Source: Onchidella celtica (taxonomy: Eukaryota > Mollusca > Gastropoda > Systellommatophora > Onchidiidae). From it: a DNA stretch of 64,000 bases. The notes under the pieces were generated by a model. It was not told the origin of the DNA, made no database searches, and worked only from the letters and a program-made list of their open reading frames with translations. The translations under genes and the position numbers were made by a program. This document shows positions 34,882 through 45,367 of this stretch, one piece after another. The stretch covers positions 39,407,457-39,471,456 of the forward strand of contig OZ007579.1 of NCBI GenBank assembly GCA_963931925.1, written 5' to 3'. Within the stretch, counting starts at the first letter, position 1, and each line of letters starts with the position of its first letter.

Positions 34882-35215
34882 ACCGATGGCTCATTGAAAT
34901 AACCCATGCCCAGTGAATGTACTTTGGGTCAAGACCGCCAGGGTGTCTTCAAGCCAGATCATGTTACTAATGAACCCATAGCGTGATATACGCAAACTAT
35001 TCTGATGTTGTTGACCGATGGCTAGTTGAAATAACCCACGCCTTCTATACACATATTATACTTTGAGCCATGTCTGCCTAAGTATCTTCCAGCCAGATCA
35101 GATGTTAGTTGAGTCACAGTGTGATATTCGTAAATTATTCTGTTTTTGACCGATGGCTAGTTGAAAAGAACACGCCCCAAGCCCTGTGTATGTACTTTGC
35201 GCTATGACTGTGTTG
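34882..35215 (+). repeat. About 133-bp degenerate tandem repeat
   Basis: The phrase ACCGATGGCT(A/C)(A/G)TTGAAA starts units at 34,882, 35,014 and 35,149 (periods 132 and 135). Shared phrases AGCCAGATCA and GTGATAT(A/T)CG recur at matching offsets. Confidence 0.7.
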
Positions 35216-35698
35216 GTAGGGAAGTCTGTGATATTTAATTTGCTTTCTTCCATCAAAGTCATCGCAGAGATTGTGTGCCTTTTCAACAAACTCTGGACAA
35301 GGTTATTAAGCTTCAGGTGGTCTGGTGAAGTCAGACAGACAGCGGCAGACATGAATCAACAGACAGACAGATGCGTGGGGATAGGTGTAAATGAATCAAC
35401 ATCAGAGGCTGAGGACGGGATGGGGGGAGGGGTGGAAGGAGAAAAATCAAAGGGGAGAAAGCATAAAATGCAAGGCGTTTACTTCATTGTAGTTTATTTT
35501 ATTTTATTCTGTTTTGGAAGAGTGGCGGATCTGAAACTTTGAGATTCTTCCGTCCGTCTTGCGTTCAATCATGTTGGCCTGACTTTAATCAGTGGTAATA
35601 TGACCAAAATATGTCTGCATAAATTATGAGTAGAAATCTGTCAGTAGGATCCTATAGTTTGATGTACAAGAAGAAGACTTTGTAATATGTATAATTAT
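35216..35698. other. Non-coding stretch
   Basis: A 118-codon plus frame at 35,186-35,542 overlaps the tandem repeat and has no domain. No gene. Confidence 0.35.
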
Positions 35699-36201
35699 CA
35701 GGGGTGGCCAAACCACGGCTCGCGAGCCACCAGTGGCTCTTTGACCGTCAATATGGGGCTTGTTGAAATATGTTGGCTGGGGAAAAAATAATAAAATTTT
35801 CTTTTTAGTGCGTGCACTCTTTTATCTTTATTTTTGGCAGTCTAATTTTGTTACTGAAATGCCAAATCGCACGTTTTCCTTAGATGTTTCCGCAGGTTAT
35901 ATCCGCACTTAATATTATGTCCAGTACAGTTAAAACAATCGTTGGTCACGATTTGCAAACATTCGCTATATACGAGGACTATGCGATGACCGAAACAAGT
36001 ACAAATTAACAGTTTTAAAGAAACTGCATACATGAGTAAATATTGTTGAATAATGTTTCTCTTAATATTCATATGCAGTTTTTGTGACAGAATATGTACT
36101 TGGCAAAACGTGTGTAAATTTCGTTCATATCTTGTGGCTCTCGAACATCTGAAGTATATCGTATGTGGCTCTTACATTTAAGCAAGTTTGGCCACCCTTT
36201 G
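35699..36201. mobile_element. hAT-like non-autonomous element
   Basis: The left end CAGGGGTGGCCAAACCACGG continues to GCTCGCGAGCC. The right end, complemented, is CAAAGGGTGGCCAAACTTGC with GAGCCACA further in. This CAGGGGTGGCCAAAC-type terminus is familiar from animal hAT elements. No transposase frame; the 8-bp duplication is not evident, so an old copy. Confidence 0.55.
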
Positions 36202-36472
36202 AGTAGCTTGTAACAAGTCTCTGTAGAGGCGGATTAAGACGGTCTCCCACCGTCGTCCTGGAGACTGCCAATGACTGTATACTACTCACAAAAAGTTAAG
36301 GGCCAGATGGATTTGTGACTCTGGTCGGTCCAGACCGAAGCCTTTGTCTAGACCTGCCCGTCTGTCTGAAATCGCTCCCAACAGCCATTGAATGACGAAA
36401 TGGCTTACGTCCAGCTGGTGAGACACTTTTGGAGCCATCCCATGCCCAGCGCCCTGCGACGAGCCACCGGTG
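36202..36472. other. Non-coding, possibly LINE 3' region
   Basis: Adjoins the LINE tail on its 3' side and could be its UTR. No poly-A or microsatellite tail is clear. Confidence 0.3.
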
Positions 36473-36538
36473 TCAAGCTCTTCTATGAGGCATGGTTGTT
36501 TTAGCTCCAGTTACAGCCCCATTAGACAACACTTTCGT

Positions 36539-36614
<76 letters not shown>

Positions 36615-37150
36615 GGAGTCTTGTGGACCGTTTGGGACGCCACAGGTGATCTAGCAACCAACATCCTCCAATCCTCTCGGTTTTCTGACCTCCTGATTGT
36701 ATCGCTCAACCTCAAGCCCGTCCATTCTGGGATAGTGTCCTCCCATCTCTTTCTCTGTCTGCCTCTCCTTCGTCTTCCTTGCACTGTGCCCTGCAGGAAT
36801 GTTTTGGCAAGCCCTGATGATCTCCTAACATGGCCATACCATTTGAGCTGGCGTGTCTTGACCAAGTCAACATGTCTTCGTAAGGCCCAGTGACTTGCCC
36901 GATTCTGTTCCGACGTTTTTGTTCGAGATATGGTCTTTGTAGGATCTTCGAAAGCATCTCATCTCAATGGACTGTATTCTCTTTTCTATCTCAGCTGATA
37001 AAGTCCACAATTCACATGCATACAAGAGTATTGATGTCCCCCGGGTACGCGTCAGTCTGATCTTTGAGCCGCGTGCAGTGTTCCGGTCCTTCCAGATGTA
37101 CCTCAGTTTTGTGAGCGCTACTGTCGCTAACCAACTGGTAAACGGTGTTC
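36473..37150 (-). pseudogene. LINE RT 3' fragment, frameshifted, with CT microsatellite
   Basis: From 37,150 on the minus strand one frame gives KLRYIWKDRNTARGSKIRLT then TSILLYACELWTLSAEIEKR. That is the end of the RT fingers/thumb region of a non-LTR element. Later frames give LSKILQRPYLEQ and KWYGHVRRSSGLAKTFLQG, then a RRRRGRQRKRWEDTIPEWTG block. Several frame changes separate them. A (GA)n tract at 36,540-36,613 interrupts the last frame. The element is 5'-truncated and dead. Confidence 0.7.
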
Positions 37151-38720
37151 ACAATACTTATGTATTGCATGTGTTTTTAATATGTTTCATTTAGATGGAA
37201 GTTTGGCTGAGCAGTGCAGAGGCATGATTCAATGTATTTTTCAGTGAATTTCAAGCATTCTAAGGGCTCGGCTAATCATGCACATAAAGGAAGAATGATT
37301 AGAGTAAAACAAGTCCAGGTTAGTTCAGGACAGTATACAGGATATCTCCCACATTTTGTTTCATTTTCATTTTCTACTACAGCTCTTTATTTCATTACAG
37401 ATTTAAACTTACCTTTTAAAATACCGGGACTAGAAAATGCAGATGGCCCTTAATTGTTTGTGAGTAGCATACCTATGAATTCCAATTAGGAAAGTTCAGG
37501 TGTGCGTACGTACGCAGTATTTGGTTTTCACATTTTTAGAATACATATTGGAAATCACCGTGTAGGGAAGTTGAAGTTTGTATGTACGCGATACTTTCTT
37601 TCCAATTTATGTAAGACGGTTGGTGAATTTATCGCTTTTTTTTTTTTAATAGGACAGTTGAAGTGTGTACACATGCTAATCTATTTATTTTGATTTCAAA
37701 CGTTTGGAAGAAAGTCAGTGAATTTCTCTGTTATTGTATTTCAGTTAGTGTACGCGCTCGATATTTGGTTTACGTACGCAATATTTGGCTTCCAAATTTC
37801 AGAGGGCGGTCTGCTCAGCTTGCCTCATTCGGCCCTGCTCTAGAGATATTCAAGATAGTCTAACCCGTGATTCGTGGCTTGTGTACGGAAACGGAAATGT
37901 CGAAAAGCCATCAAGCAGTAAAAAAAAAAGAGAGAGCGCTTGCGTGTGCACGGAAACGGTACAGGAGATGACGTGGGGAAACATTTTTTATTGTTGCTGT
38001 TGTTGTTGTTGTTGTTGTTTAACTTTTTAGTTACCGCAAAGAAGCCGTTACCCAGAGCTGGCATCATGCCCCGCCTTTCTTTTGGCGCGATTTTCGGTCT
38101 GAGGTATCAGGAAGTGAAATACTTTGAAGAAAATTTGCAAGGTGGGGGGGGAGGGGGGCGAAAATGAAGAAAAAGGCGACATGAAGAAGGCAATGATAAA
38201 GCGGGGTATCGGGGAGGTGGACGAAAACATTCATTGAGGACGATTTAAGGGGCCAGCGCAGGCAGCCACTGACTTGTTGAACAGCACTGGACTTGTAGAT
38301 GGGGTTTATGAACGTCAAAGGGCCTATATTTTTATTCCATTTGATGGAGAATGCTTTGTGTTTCATAATGAATAATCAACACGCCTATTGTCATAAATAA
38401 AACTTTGAGAAACGTAACATTATAACGTTGTGTGCAGTCTGTCTTCTTTGTGAACTGTAGCAATTGTATTTGAGTATGGATTGGAGTGGGGTGGGGTGGG
38501 GTGGGGGCGATGAAAGAAAAATTTGCAGCCTGTGGGACCGATTGTCTGGTAAAGGTTGAGAACCACTGAGCTAGTTGGAAAAGAAAAAAAGGAAAGAAAA
38601 CCCTGTGGACAGTCAGTTAATGATTTGACTACAAAGACATTGAATTATGCAAAACTGTTTAAGAAAGCATTGTTGGATGTTGGAAATTTGGGGAAATTTC
38701 CTGTCCTAGATCTTATGATA
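37151..38720. other. Non-coding stretch with weak repeat matches
   Basis: Positions 37,873-38,040 resemble MITE-G (GTGTACGGAAACGG twice). Positions 38,551-38,569 end in GGTTGAGAACCACTG, a terminus typical of hAT elements, without a recognised partner. A short phrase with TACGTACGCA(A/G)TATTTGG recurs near 37,507, 37,740 and 37,770. No gene. Confidence 0.45.
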
Positions 38721-38991
38721 GACAGGGAACGGGATTGAATGACACAGTTACTATATTTAGATTTACGTCATGGTACATTGGAACTGTTCAACGCGGCGGT
38801 TAGGCACAGAACAGTTATGGACTTTGTACACACTTTCATGTGCAGTTGATCTTTGTGCCTCGAATCGCCCTTACAAAGTCCATAACAACTGTGCTTAACC
38901 ACCGCATTGAACAGTTCGAATGTCCCATGACGTCATTGGTAAGTTCAAATATAGTAACTGTGTCATTAAATCCCGTTCCCTATAGGATCGA
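38721..38991. mobile_element. Foldback MITE with about 110-bp arms
   Basis: The left arm (CAGGGAACGGGATTGAATGA, then CACAGTTACTATATTTAGA) and the right arm are reverse complements along about 110 bp, with a loop of about 45 bp. The inner arms share CGGTTAGGCACAG/CTGTGCTTAACC. No transposase. Confidence 0.7.
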
Positions 38992-39098
38992 GTACCTAGT
39001 CTCCTCTTATAATGAGGAAAACTGGGATGGCCTGTGTGCACATTTGCGCACGTTAAACATACGTTGACAGTAAAGTTGTAAGTCGAGAAGAGCTTGCA

Positions 39099-39282
39099 GG
39101 CCAATGTTGGTGGAGGCGCCAAATTGGTGGCTCGACGCTTAATTATTATGCATCACACTAAAACACTACTTACTGCTCACACCACAGCGAAAGTCTGGGC
39201 GCGCAGAGAATAGTGTTTTTGTGTGATAATAATCAGGCGATGAGCCACCCAGTTTGGCGCCTAAATCAGCCTCGGTCTGGCC
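39099..39282. mobile_element. Foldback MITE-H copy 2
   Basis: GGCCAATGTTGGTGGAGGCG, then CCAAATTGGTGGCTCGACG, pairs with the complement of the right arm (GAGCCACCCAGTTTGGCGCC). Inner arms share ATTATTAT(G)CA(T)CACA. It is related in sequence to 30,603-30,797. Confidence 0.6.
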
Positions 39283-39532
39283 TACCCCTAATTCTCTGGG
39301 CACAGCGGCGTAGCCTGGAGTTGGGAAGGCGGGGCGCCATAGGGGTGGTTGCCCAGGTCGCAAAATTCTTAGGGGTGCAAAATTTCAATTTAACCCCCCC
39401 CCCCCCACACACACACACACACACCCAGATACACACGCAGAAAATCTCCCAATATTCCAAAACTCTACACAGTTTTTCACCATGACGGGGTAAATAAACG
39501 TTGCCATGCACTAACAGCAAAGATACTAGAAA

Positions 39533-39940
39533 GGAAGTGTATATCCGTACAACATGTTGTATGGATATAGACTGTGCATATCCGTACAGCATGTTTACCA
39601 AAACGCGCGACTGGTGAAGGTTTGCTGAAACAAAACTTGGTATGGTGTTCACGCATTTAAAGTGACAACACATGGAATAGTCAGATGGACCTGGGGGCGT
39701 GAGGATCTAGTCAGTTTGTATCAATGGGCGGTAGTCAGATTGACTAATCAGGCGAAAAGGGGTTGGGGTAGCCATTGGTGATCGACCTACACCCAAGTAT
39801 ATAACAGATCACGCAATCTCCGAGCAGAAGTCGGATTGTTTTGCTACTAAGCCGATTCGTATTTTTAAAAACTATGCAAATTAACAAGGTCAGTAATATA
39901 GCATACCGGTGTACAACATGTTGTACGGATATGCGCTTCC
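39533..39940. mobile_element. MITE-A copy 2
   Basis: A 408-bp copy with the same GGAAGTGTATATCCG and ATATGCGCTTCC ends as the element at 696-1163. Flanking 9-mers TACTAGAAA (39,524-39,532) and TACTTGAAA (39,941-39,949) differ at one base. It abuts MITE-C on its right. Confidence 0.8.
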
Positions 39941-39949
39941 TACTTGAAA

Positions 39950-40351
39950 TGTTAAGATGAGACATTGTGGCCCTTCTTCGCATCTCTAAAAAAAATCCTG
40001 CCCACAGTTTGCGGGCTGTTAGGGGGGCGGAGCCCATGACATAATGATAAATTAATTGAAGATTGGGATTTGTTACTGTCCTACTGCAACTAAAATAAAA
40101 GGGAAAAAAAGTCAGAGTTTTCCCACAGCGATCGAAATTATAATTACAAAATAAGTGATGTCAATCTAGGCCTACAGCGATACCTGAACGGTGAACAAAA
40201 CTCAATAGTTTCCCTCTTTGGCTTTTGTCAAATACGTCACTGTTCGTGACTTCGGCGCATTCTCCGCTAGGTGGCGGTGCGAAATCTGTGCATGCTAAAA
40301 TTAAAAACGCCAGCTGTTTCATCTTATTTTATATAGATCTAGTATCTTTGC
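39950..40351. mobile_element. MITE-C copy, left end truncated
   Basis: Starts at the inner part of the left terminus (TTAAGATGAGACA), carries GGGGCGGAGCCCATGAC and CTACAGCGATACCTGAACGG, and ends TAGATCTAGTATCTTTGC. Order and spacing match 24,409-24,789. Confidence 0.6.
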
Positions 40352-41267
40352 TAATAGACAACGGGTCGGGCGCGCGATACTTGCCGTATCCCCCCCACCT
40401 CCCCCCCCCCCCCGCCCCCACCCCCGCCAGTCTCCGGGCAACTCACGCAACATGACTGTCTGGACAGAGCAAAAGAACAACGAAAAAAAAAAAAAAGGAG
40501 AAGAAAATTGAAGGGAATGAAAGAAAGAGAGAAGGAAAGAAATGTGTATGCTTAAATTGAATGAAGAGCTCTGCTTTTGCAATGATTTATTCAAACATTT
40601 GTATCCAAGATCAGGATGAAGATGTGGCACTGAGGACATCGGGTCGATGTCAGAGCAGGTGATTGGCTGAGTTCAACGGGAGATCTGGGCTGTGGGGGGG
40701 GGGGGGGGGGGGGGGGTTGGGTGAGCGTGTGGTAGGATTGATTATTGATTGTTTTTGTTTGTGTGTCATTTCTAAAAATAATCAAATTTAACATCTCTGT
40801 CGGAGTGACTGATCGACAGACATGCTCCTTTTTTTTTTCCCCTCCCTCTCAGATCTCGCTCTGACTTGTGACGTCTCGCGAGACTTAAACTGCGCGTGTG
40901 TGTCATGACAGGGCAGATTTCTATCGATAGGTAAACTAATTAGGGACAAGAAATTTTGTTGTTGTTTTTTTCTATTGGCTGGAAGGCAGAGACGTTTGCC
41001 ATAGACTTAGTTCTGAGAGCAGGATAATTCTATGAAAACCGTAATCAGAGGCCAAAAAAAAAAAAAAATGCCATCAGCGGCTGTATAGGTGCAGAAAACT
41101 TTAGAAGTTTTACATTGTATTACAGCTTTGATTTCATGTGTACGCAAATGTAAATGGTAAAGTAAACGTCAAAAAGCCTTCAAAAGGTGAGCTAGAAAGA
41201 ATGTTTCCTTGTGTACTTGATATTAATTGACAAAGTGTCTCGGCAATAGTAGCAGCGTTAGATCTAG
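40352..41267. other. Non-coding stretch with long C and G runs
   Basis: A C-rich block at 40,391-40,430 (13-C run at 40,401-40,413) and the longest G run of the window, 23 G at 40,694-40,716. Positions 41,135-41,220 resemble MITE-G. No gene. Confidence 0.5.
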
Positions 41268-41269
41268 TG

Positions 41270-41313
<44 letters not shown>

Positions 41314-41777
41314 TTCTTTCTCTCTCTTTCTCACTCTCTTTCTCGCTTCTCTCTCTCTCACTCTCTTACACTTTCTCTCTCCCACTCTCTATCTCTTTCC
41401 CACTCTCTCTTTCTCCTTTTCTTTCTCTCTCTCTTTCCCTCTCCAACTCTCTCTTTCTCTTTCTCTCTCCCACTCTCTCTTTCTCTCTCTATTTCTCTTT
41501 CTTTCTGTCTCTCTTTCTCTTTTTCTCTTTCTCTTTCTCTCTCCCACTATATCTCGCTTTCTCTTTCTCTCTCCCACTCTCTCTTTCTCTTTCTTTCTCT
41601 CTCTCTCTCTTTCTCTTCTTCTCGTTATCCCTCCCACTCTCTTTCTCTCTCCCACTCTCTCTTTCTCTCTCCCACTCTCTCTCTCTTTCCCTCTTTCTTT
41701 CTTTCTTTCTCTCTGTCTCTCTATTTTTCTCGCTATCTTTCTCTCTCGTTCACTTCCTCTCTCTCTCTCTATCTCTT

Positions 41778-41838
<61 letters not shown>
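41268..41838. repeat. CT/CTTT microsatellite block
   Basis: Imperfect (CT)n with TTTC and CCCACT interruptions. Long Ser/Leu/Phe frames are repeat translations. Confidence 0.95.
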
Positions 41839-41839
<1 letters not shown>

Positions 41840-42108
41840 CCATCAATTAAACCTTCATCTCAGAGAACGTTCGAGAACTTAAGAGATATACACAGTTCGC
41901 TGCCAGGTCTAATCATGTTGAAAAAAAAAAACGCTATGAGTTTTCTGCGTTAAATGTGGGAAAACCTATAGGTGAAAGCAAAATTAGACGGACAGCAATG
42001 GCAGTTTGAAAGATCAGTTCAAGTAAATGTGGGACATTGAGACAAGGCTTCCCTGCAATAACACTGGCGCTAAATCTGGTGATCTTTCCTTTTGAGGTTT
42101 CTCTCTGC

Positions 42109-42288
<180 letters not shown>

Positions 42289-43198
42289 TAATAATAATAA
42301 TAATAGTTCGTCCATCAGGTATGATGATGACCTTAACAACACCAGAGGAATAAAGAACAGAAATTGTTGAGAATTTCAACACATGGACAATAAAGAGAAC
42401 TAAAGGACACAGAGGACAGAATGGAAAGACTGTTCTTTCATGACTTATGGCTTCTCATGTGACTGATAAGTCCTATTTTTGCCCTGCAGACCCTTCCGCA
42501 TAAATGACAAGAGTGCTCCGTTGGTTCAGTACCAGTGGGCCTTTTCTTGCGCTGTTCTCTTTTTTTGATAGACTGCTGGACTCTGTCAGCTTCCCATGCT
42601 TTGCTGCCTCTGGTAAGGGCCGCCCTCCAATTTGCACGATCAAGCGAGAGCTTTTCCCACTCACTCACATCAATGGCAAAGGCCTTCAGTGATTGCTTGA
42701 GAGTGTCTTTGTAACGTCTCTTTGGGGCCCCAAAATTCCTCGTTCCATTGGAGAGCTCAGAGAAGAAGATTTGCCTAGGGAGTCTGGAGTCGGGCATTCT
42801 GACAACATGTCCTGCCCAACGTAGCTGAATTTTTTTCAGGTGGCAGAAGATGCTCAATTCCTTGGCACGATTGAGGACCTCAGTGTCTGGAATTTTATCC
42901 TGCCATTTGATCCTTAGGATTTTTCTAAGGCAGGCCAGATGAAAGTGATTTAGCTTTCTGGCATGCGATTGGTACACTGTCCAGGTTTCAGCCCCATAGA
43001 GTAGGGTGGGAAGGACCACAGCATTGTACACTTTCAGCTTAGTGTCTGTGCGAATGCCGGCAACATCCCATACTCTCTTTCGAAGCCTGCCAAATGCAGA
43101 GCTGGCTTTGCTGATTCTTGAGAGAATTTCAGTATCAACACGAGCCGCGGAAGACAGTGTACTGCCAAGATAGGTGAAGTTCTCCGACACCTTCAGAA
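42289..43198 (-). mobile_element. 5'-truncated LINE inserted in a TATC array
   Basis: The 3' end (low coordinate) has a (TTA)n tail at 42,289-42,306, then about 130 bp of UTR and the open frame 42,438-43,190. The 5' edge stops at about 43,198, where another TATC array starts. So TATC repeats lie on both sides, as expected if the LINE was copied into the array. 5' truncation is normal for LINEs. Confidence 0.75.
42438..43190 (-). pseudogene. LINE ORF2 C-terminal part: RT thumb region plus zinc finger
   Basis: A 250-codon uninterrupted frame beginning KVSENFTYLGSTLS (its first codon is GTG, so this is a truncation point, not a start). It covers the end of the reverse transcriptase (TLLYGAETWTVYQSHARKLN), the conserved RWAGHVVRMPDSRLP segment and a C-terminal Cys2-His2-type finger (CHLCGRVCRAKIGLISHMRS, last His following). 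The polymerase core and endonuclease are missing, so it cannot move itself. The frame is intact to its TAG-type end, unlike the other three LINE tails here, so this is the youngest. Confidence 0.8.
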
Positions 43199-43211
43199 GA
43201 CTGTCTATCTA

Positions 43212-43263
<52 letters not shown>

Positions 43264-43297
43264 TTATCTGTCTATCTACTATCTATCTATCTATCTG

Positions 43298-43378
<81 letters not shown>

Positions 43379-43394
43379 TTAATCTGTCTATCTA

Positions 43395-43470
<76 letters not shown>

Positions 43471-43473
43471 TTA

Positions 43474-43529
<56 letters not shown>

Positions 43530-43541
43530 TGTATTTGTCTC
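43199..43541. repeat. TATC array (right of LINE)
   Basis: (TATC)n in several sub-blocks separated by TATCTACTATC or TTTAATCTG, ending in about eight TGTC units. Confidence 0.95.
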
Positions 43542-43635
43542 TTGACTCTCTTTCTCTCTATTTCATTCTAAATCTCTCTCCCAGTTATTCTTTCGGTCTC
43601 TCTTTGTCTGTCTCCGGTATACCCCTCTCTTTCCT

Positions 43636-43640
<5 letters not shown>

Positions 43641-43680
<40 letters not shown>

Positions 43681-43770
43681 CTCCTCCTCCTCCCTCCTCC
43701 TTCTCCTCCTCCCTGTCTCTCCCTGTCTCTCCCTGTCTCTCCCTGTCTCTCCCTGTCTCTCCCTGTCTCT
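43641..43770. repeat. CT, TCC and CCCTGTCTCT arrays
   Basis: (CT)n to about 43,676, then (CTC)n, then six perfect copies of the 10-mer CCCTGTCTCT at 43,711-43,770. Confidence 0.95.
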
Positions 43771-44082
43771 CAGGATGCAGTTGAGCAAAAAAAACGATAC
43801 ATCATGGCTTACAACAATGGTATGTAGAACCTCCAGCCACTCCCAACTGCTCCATGCGCAACTCACCTGCTCGGCTCACATGCAGCATTCATATTTAATT
43901 TATCTGATAGCTTTGAAGGTATCAGTTTCACTCACAGCAGCCAAACTGGCAAAAGCGGGAATGACGTAATGATCAACTTTATTACTGCCTTTCTCAAAGC
44001 GGCCAGGATTTTTAATTTATATAACGTTATTTCTTTAGTGTCTAGTTTACTTTGCTTTAGAAAATTGATATTATTTGTTAAA
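43771..44082. other. Non-coding stretch
   Basis: No recognised gene or repeat. Confidence 0.35.
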
Positions 44083-44214
44083 AGAAAAAGTCCTATGTAG
44101 AAAGCCTCGCGTAAGAAATAATACCGAAACCATACAATATAATGCAAAGAAAAAGGCAGTTATGCCATTACCGTATTATTTTTCACGCGAGGTTTTGCTA
44201 CGTACAACTTTGTC
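44083..44214. mobile_element. Foldback copy of a dispersed repeat
   Basis: Left arm GTCCTATGTAGAAAGCCTCG, then CGTAAGAAATAATA; the right arm is its complement (TTTTTCACGCGAGGTTTTGC, then TACGTACAACTTTG). Single arms occur at 2,222-2,300, 7,590-7,690 and 14,985-15,110. Confidence 0.55.
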
Positions 44215-44477
44215 ATTTTGACATATTTTGACTTCGTTTCAAGTCTGGCTGCGACACCGCAGTTTTTCTGTGGCTTTTATAATATTATTTGTTGAACGTC
44301 TTCCTTTTAAGGCTATTCCGAAACCAGGGACGGCCCAGAGTTGAGCCTGCCATGAGTGTTCAGGTGTGCGATCGCCTTAGTTCTGCTCTGCCACCTACCA
44401 GCGGAGCCGTGGAATATTCAGGGAAATGAAATTTCCCAGTGAGATGGGTATGTCAGTTTTTTATTATTGTTTGTTGC

Positions 44478-45367
44478 TGTTCTTCTTCTTCTTCATCATC
44501 GTCATCATCATCTGCATTATCATCATCATCATCATCTTTTTCTTCTTCTTCATCATCGTCATCATCATCTGCATTATCATCATCATCATCATCATCATCG
44601 TCTGCATTATCATCATCATCATCATCTGCATTATCATCATCATCATCATCATCATCATCTGCATTATCATCATCATCATCATCTTCACCATCTTTTTCTT
44701 CTTCTTCATCATCATCATCATCATCATCTGCATTATCATCATCATCATCATCTCCACCATCTTTTTCTTCTTCTTCTTCATCATCGTCATCATCATCTGC
44801 ATTATCATCATCATCATCATCATCATCATCATCTGCATTATCATCATCATCATCATCTTTTTCTTCTTCTTCATCATCGTCATCATCATCTGCATTATCA
44901 TCATCATCATCATCTTTTTCTTCTTCTTCATCATCGTCATCATCATCTGCATTATCATCATCATCATCATCATCATCATCTGCATTATCATCATCATCAT
45001 CATCTTCACCATCTTTTTCTTCTTCTTCATCATCGTCATCATCATCTGCATTATCATCATCATCATCATCATCATCATCATCTGCATTATCATCATCATC
45101 ATCATCGTCATCTGCATTATCATCATCATCTTTCTCTTCTTCTTCATCATCGTCATCATCATCTGCATTATCATCATCATCATCATCTTCACCATCTTTT
45201 TCTTCTTCTTCATCATCATCATCAACACCGCTAACCTCATCATCATCACCTTCTTCTCCATCATCACCATCATCAGCAGCACCATCGTCATGATCATCAT
45301 CATCATCGTCTTCTTCTTCATCATCTTCATCTCCTTCTTCTTCGTCGTCGTCGGCGTTGTCGTCCAA
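44478..45367. repeat. Compound TCA/TCT trinucleotide array (Asp/Glu-type on minus strand)
   Basis: Nearly 0.9 kb of TCATCA, TCTTCT and TCATCG triplets, with a recurring TCTGCATTATCA interruption that gives a higher-order period of roughly 50-60 bp. The minus strand has one 304-codon frame of Asp, Glu, Lys and Asn-Ala with no ATG (its first codon is TTG). Other frames read Met/Lys or Ser. Coding is possible but the array keeps every frame open, so I call it a repeat. Confidence 0.9.
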
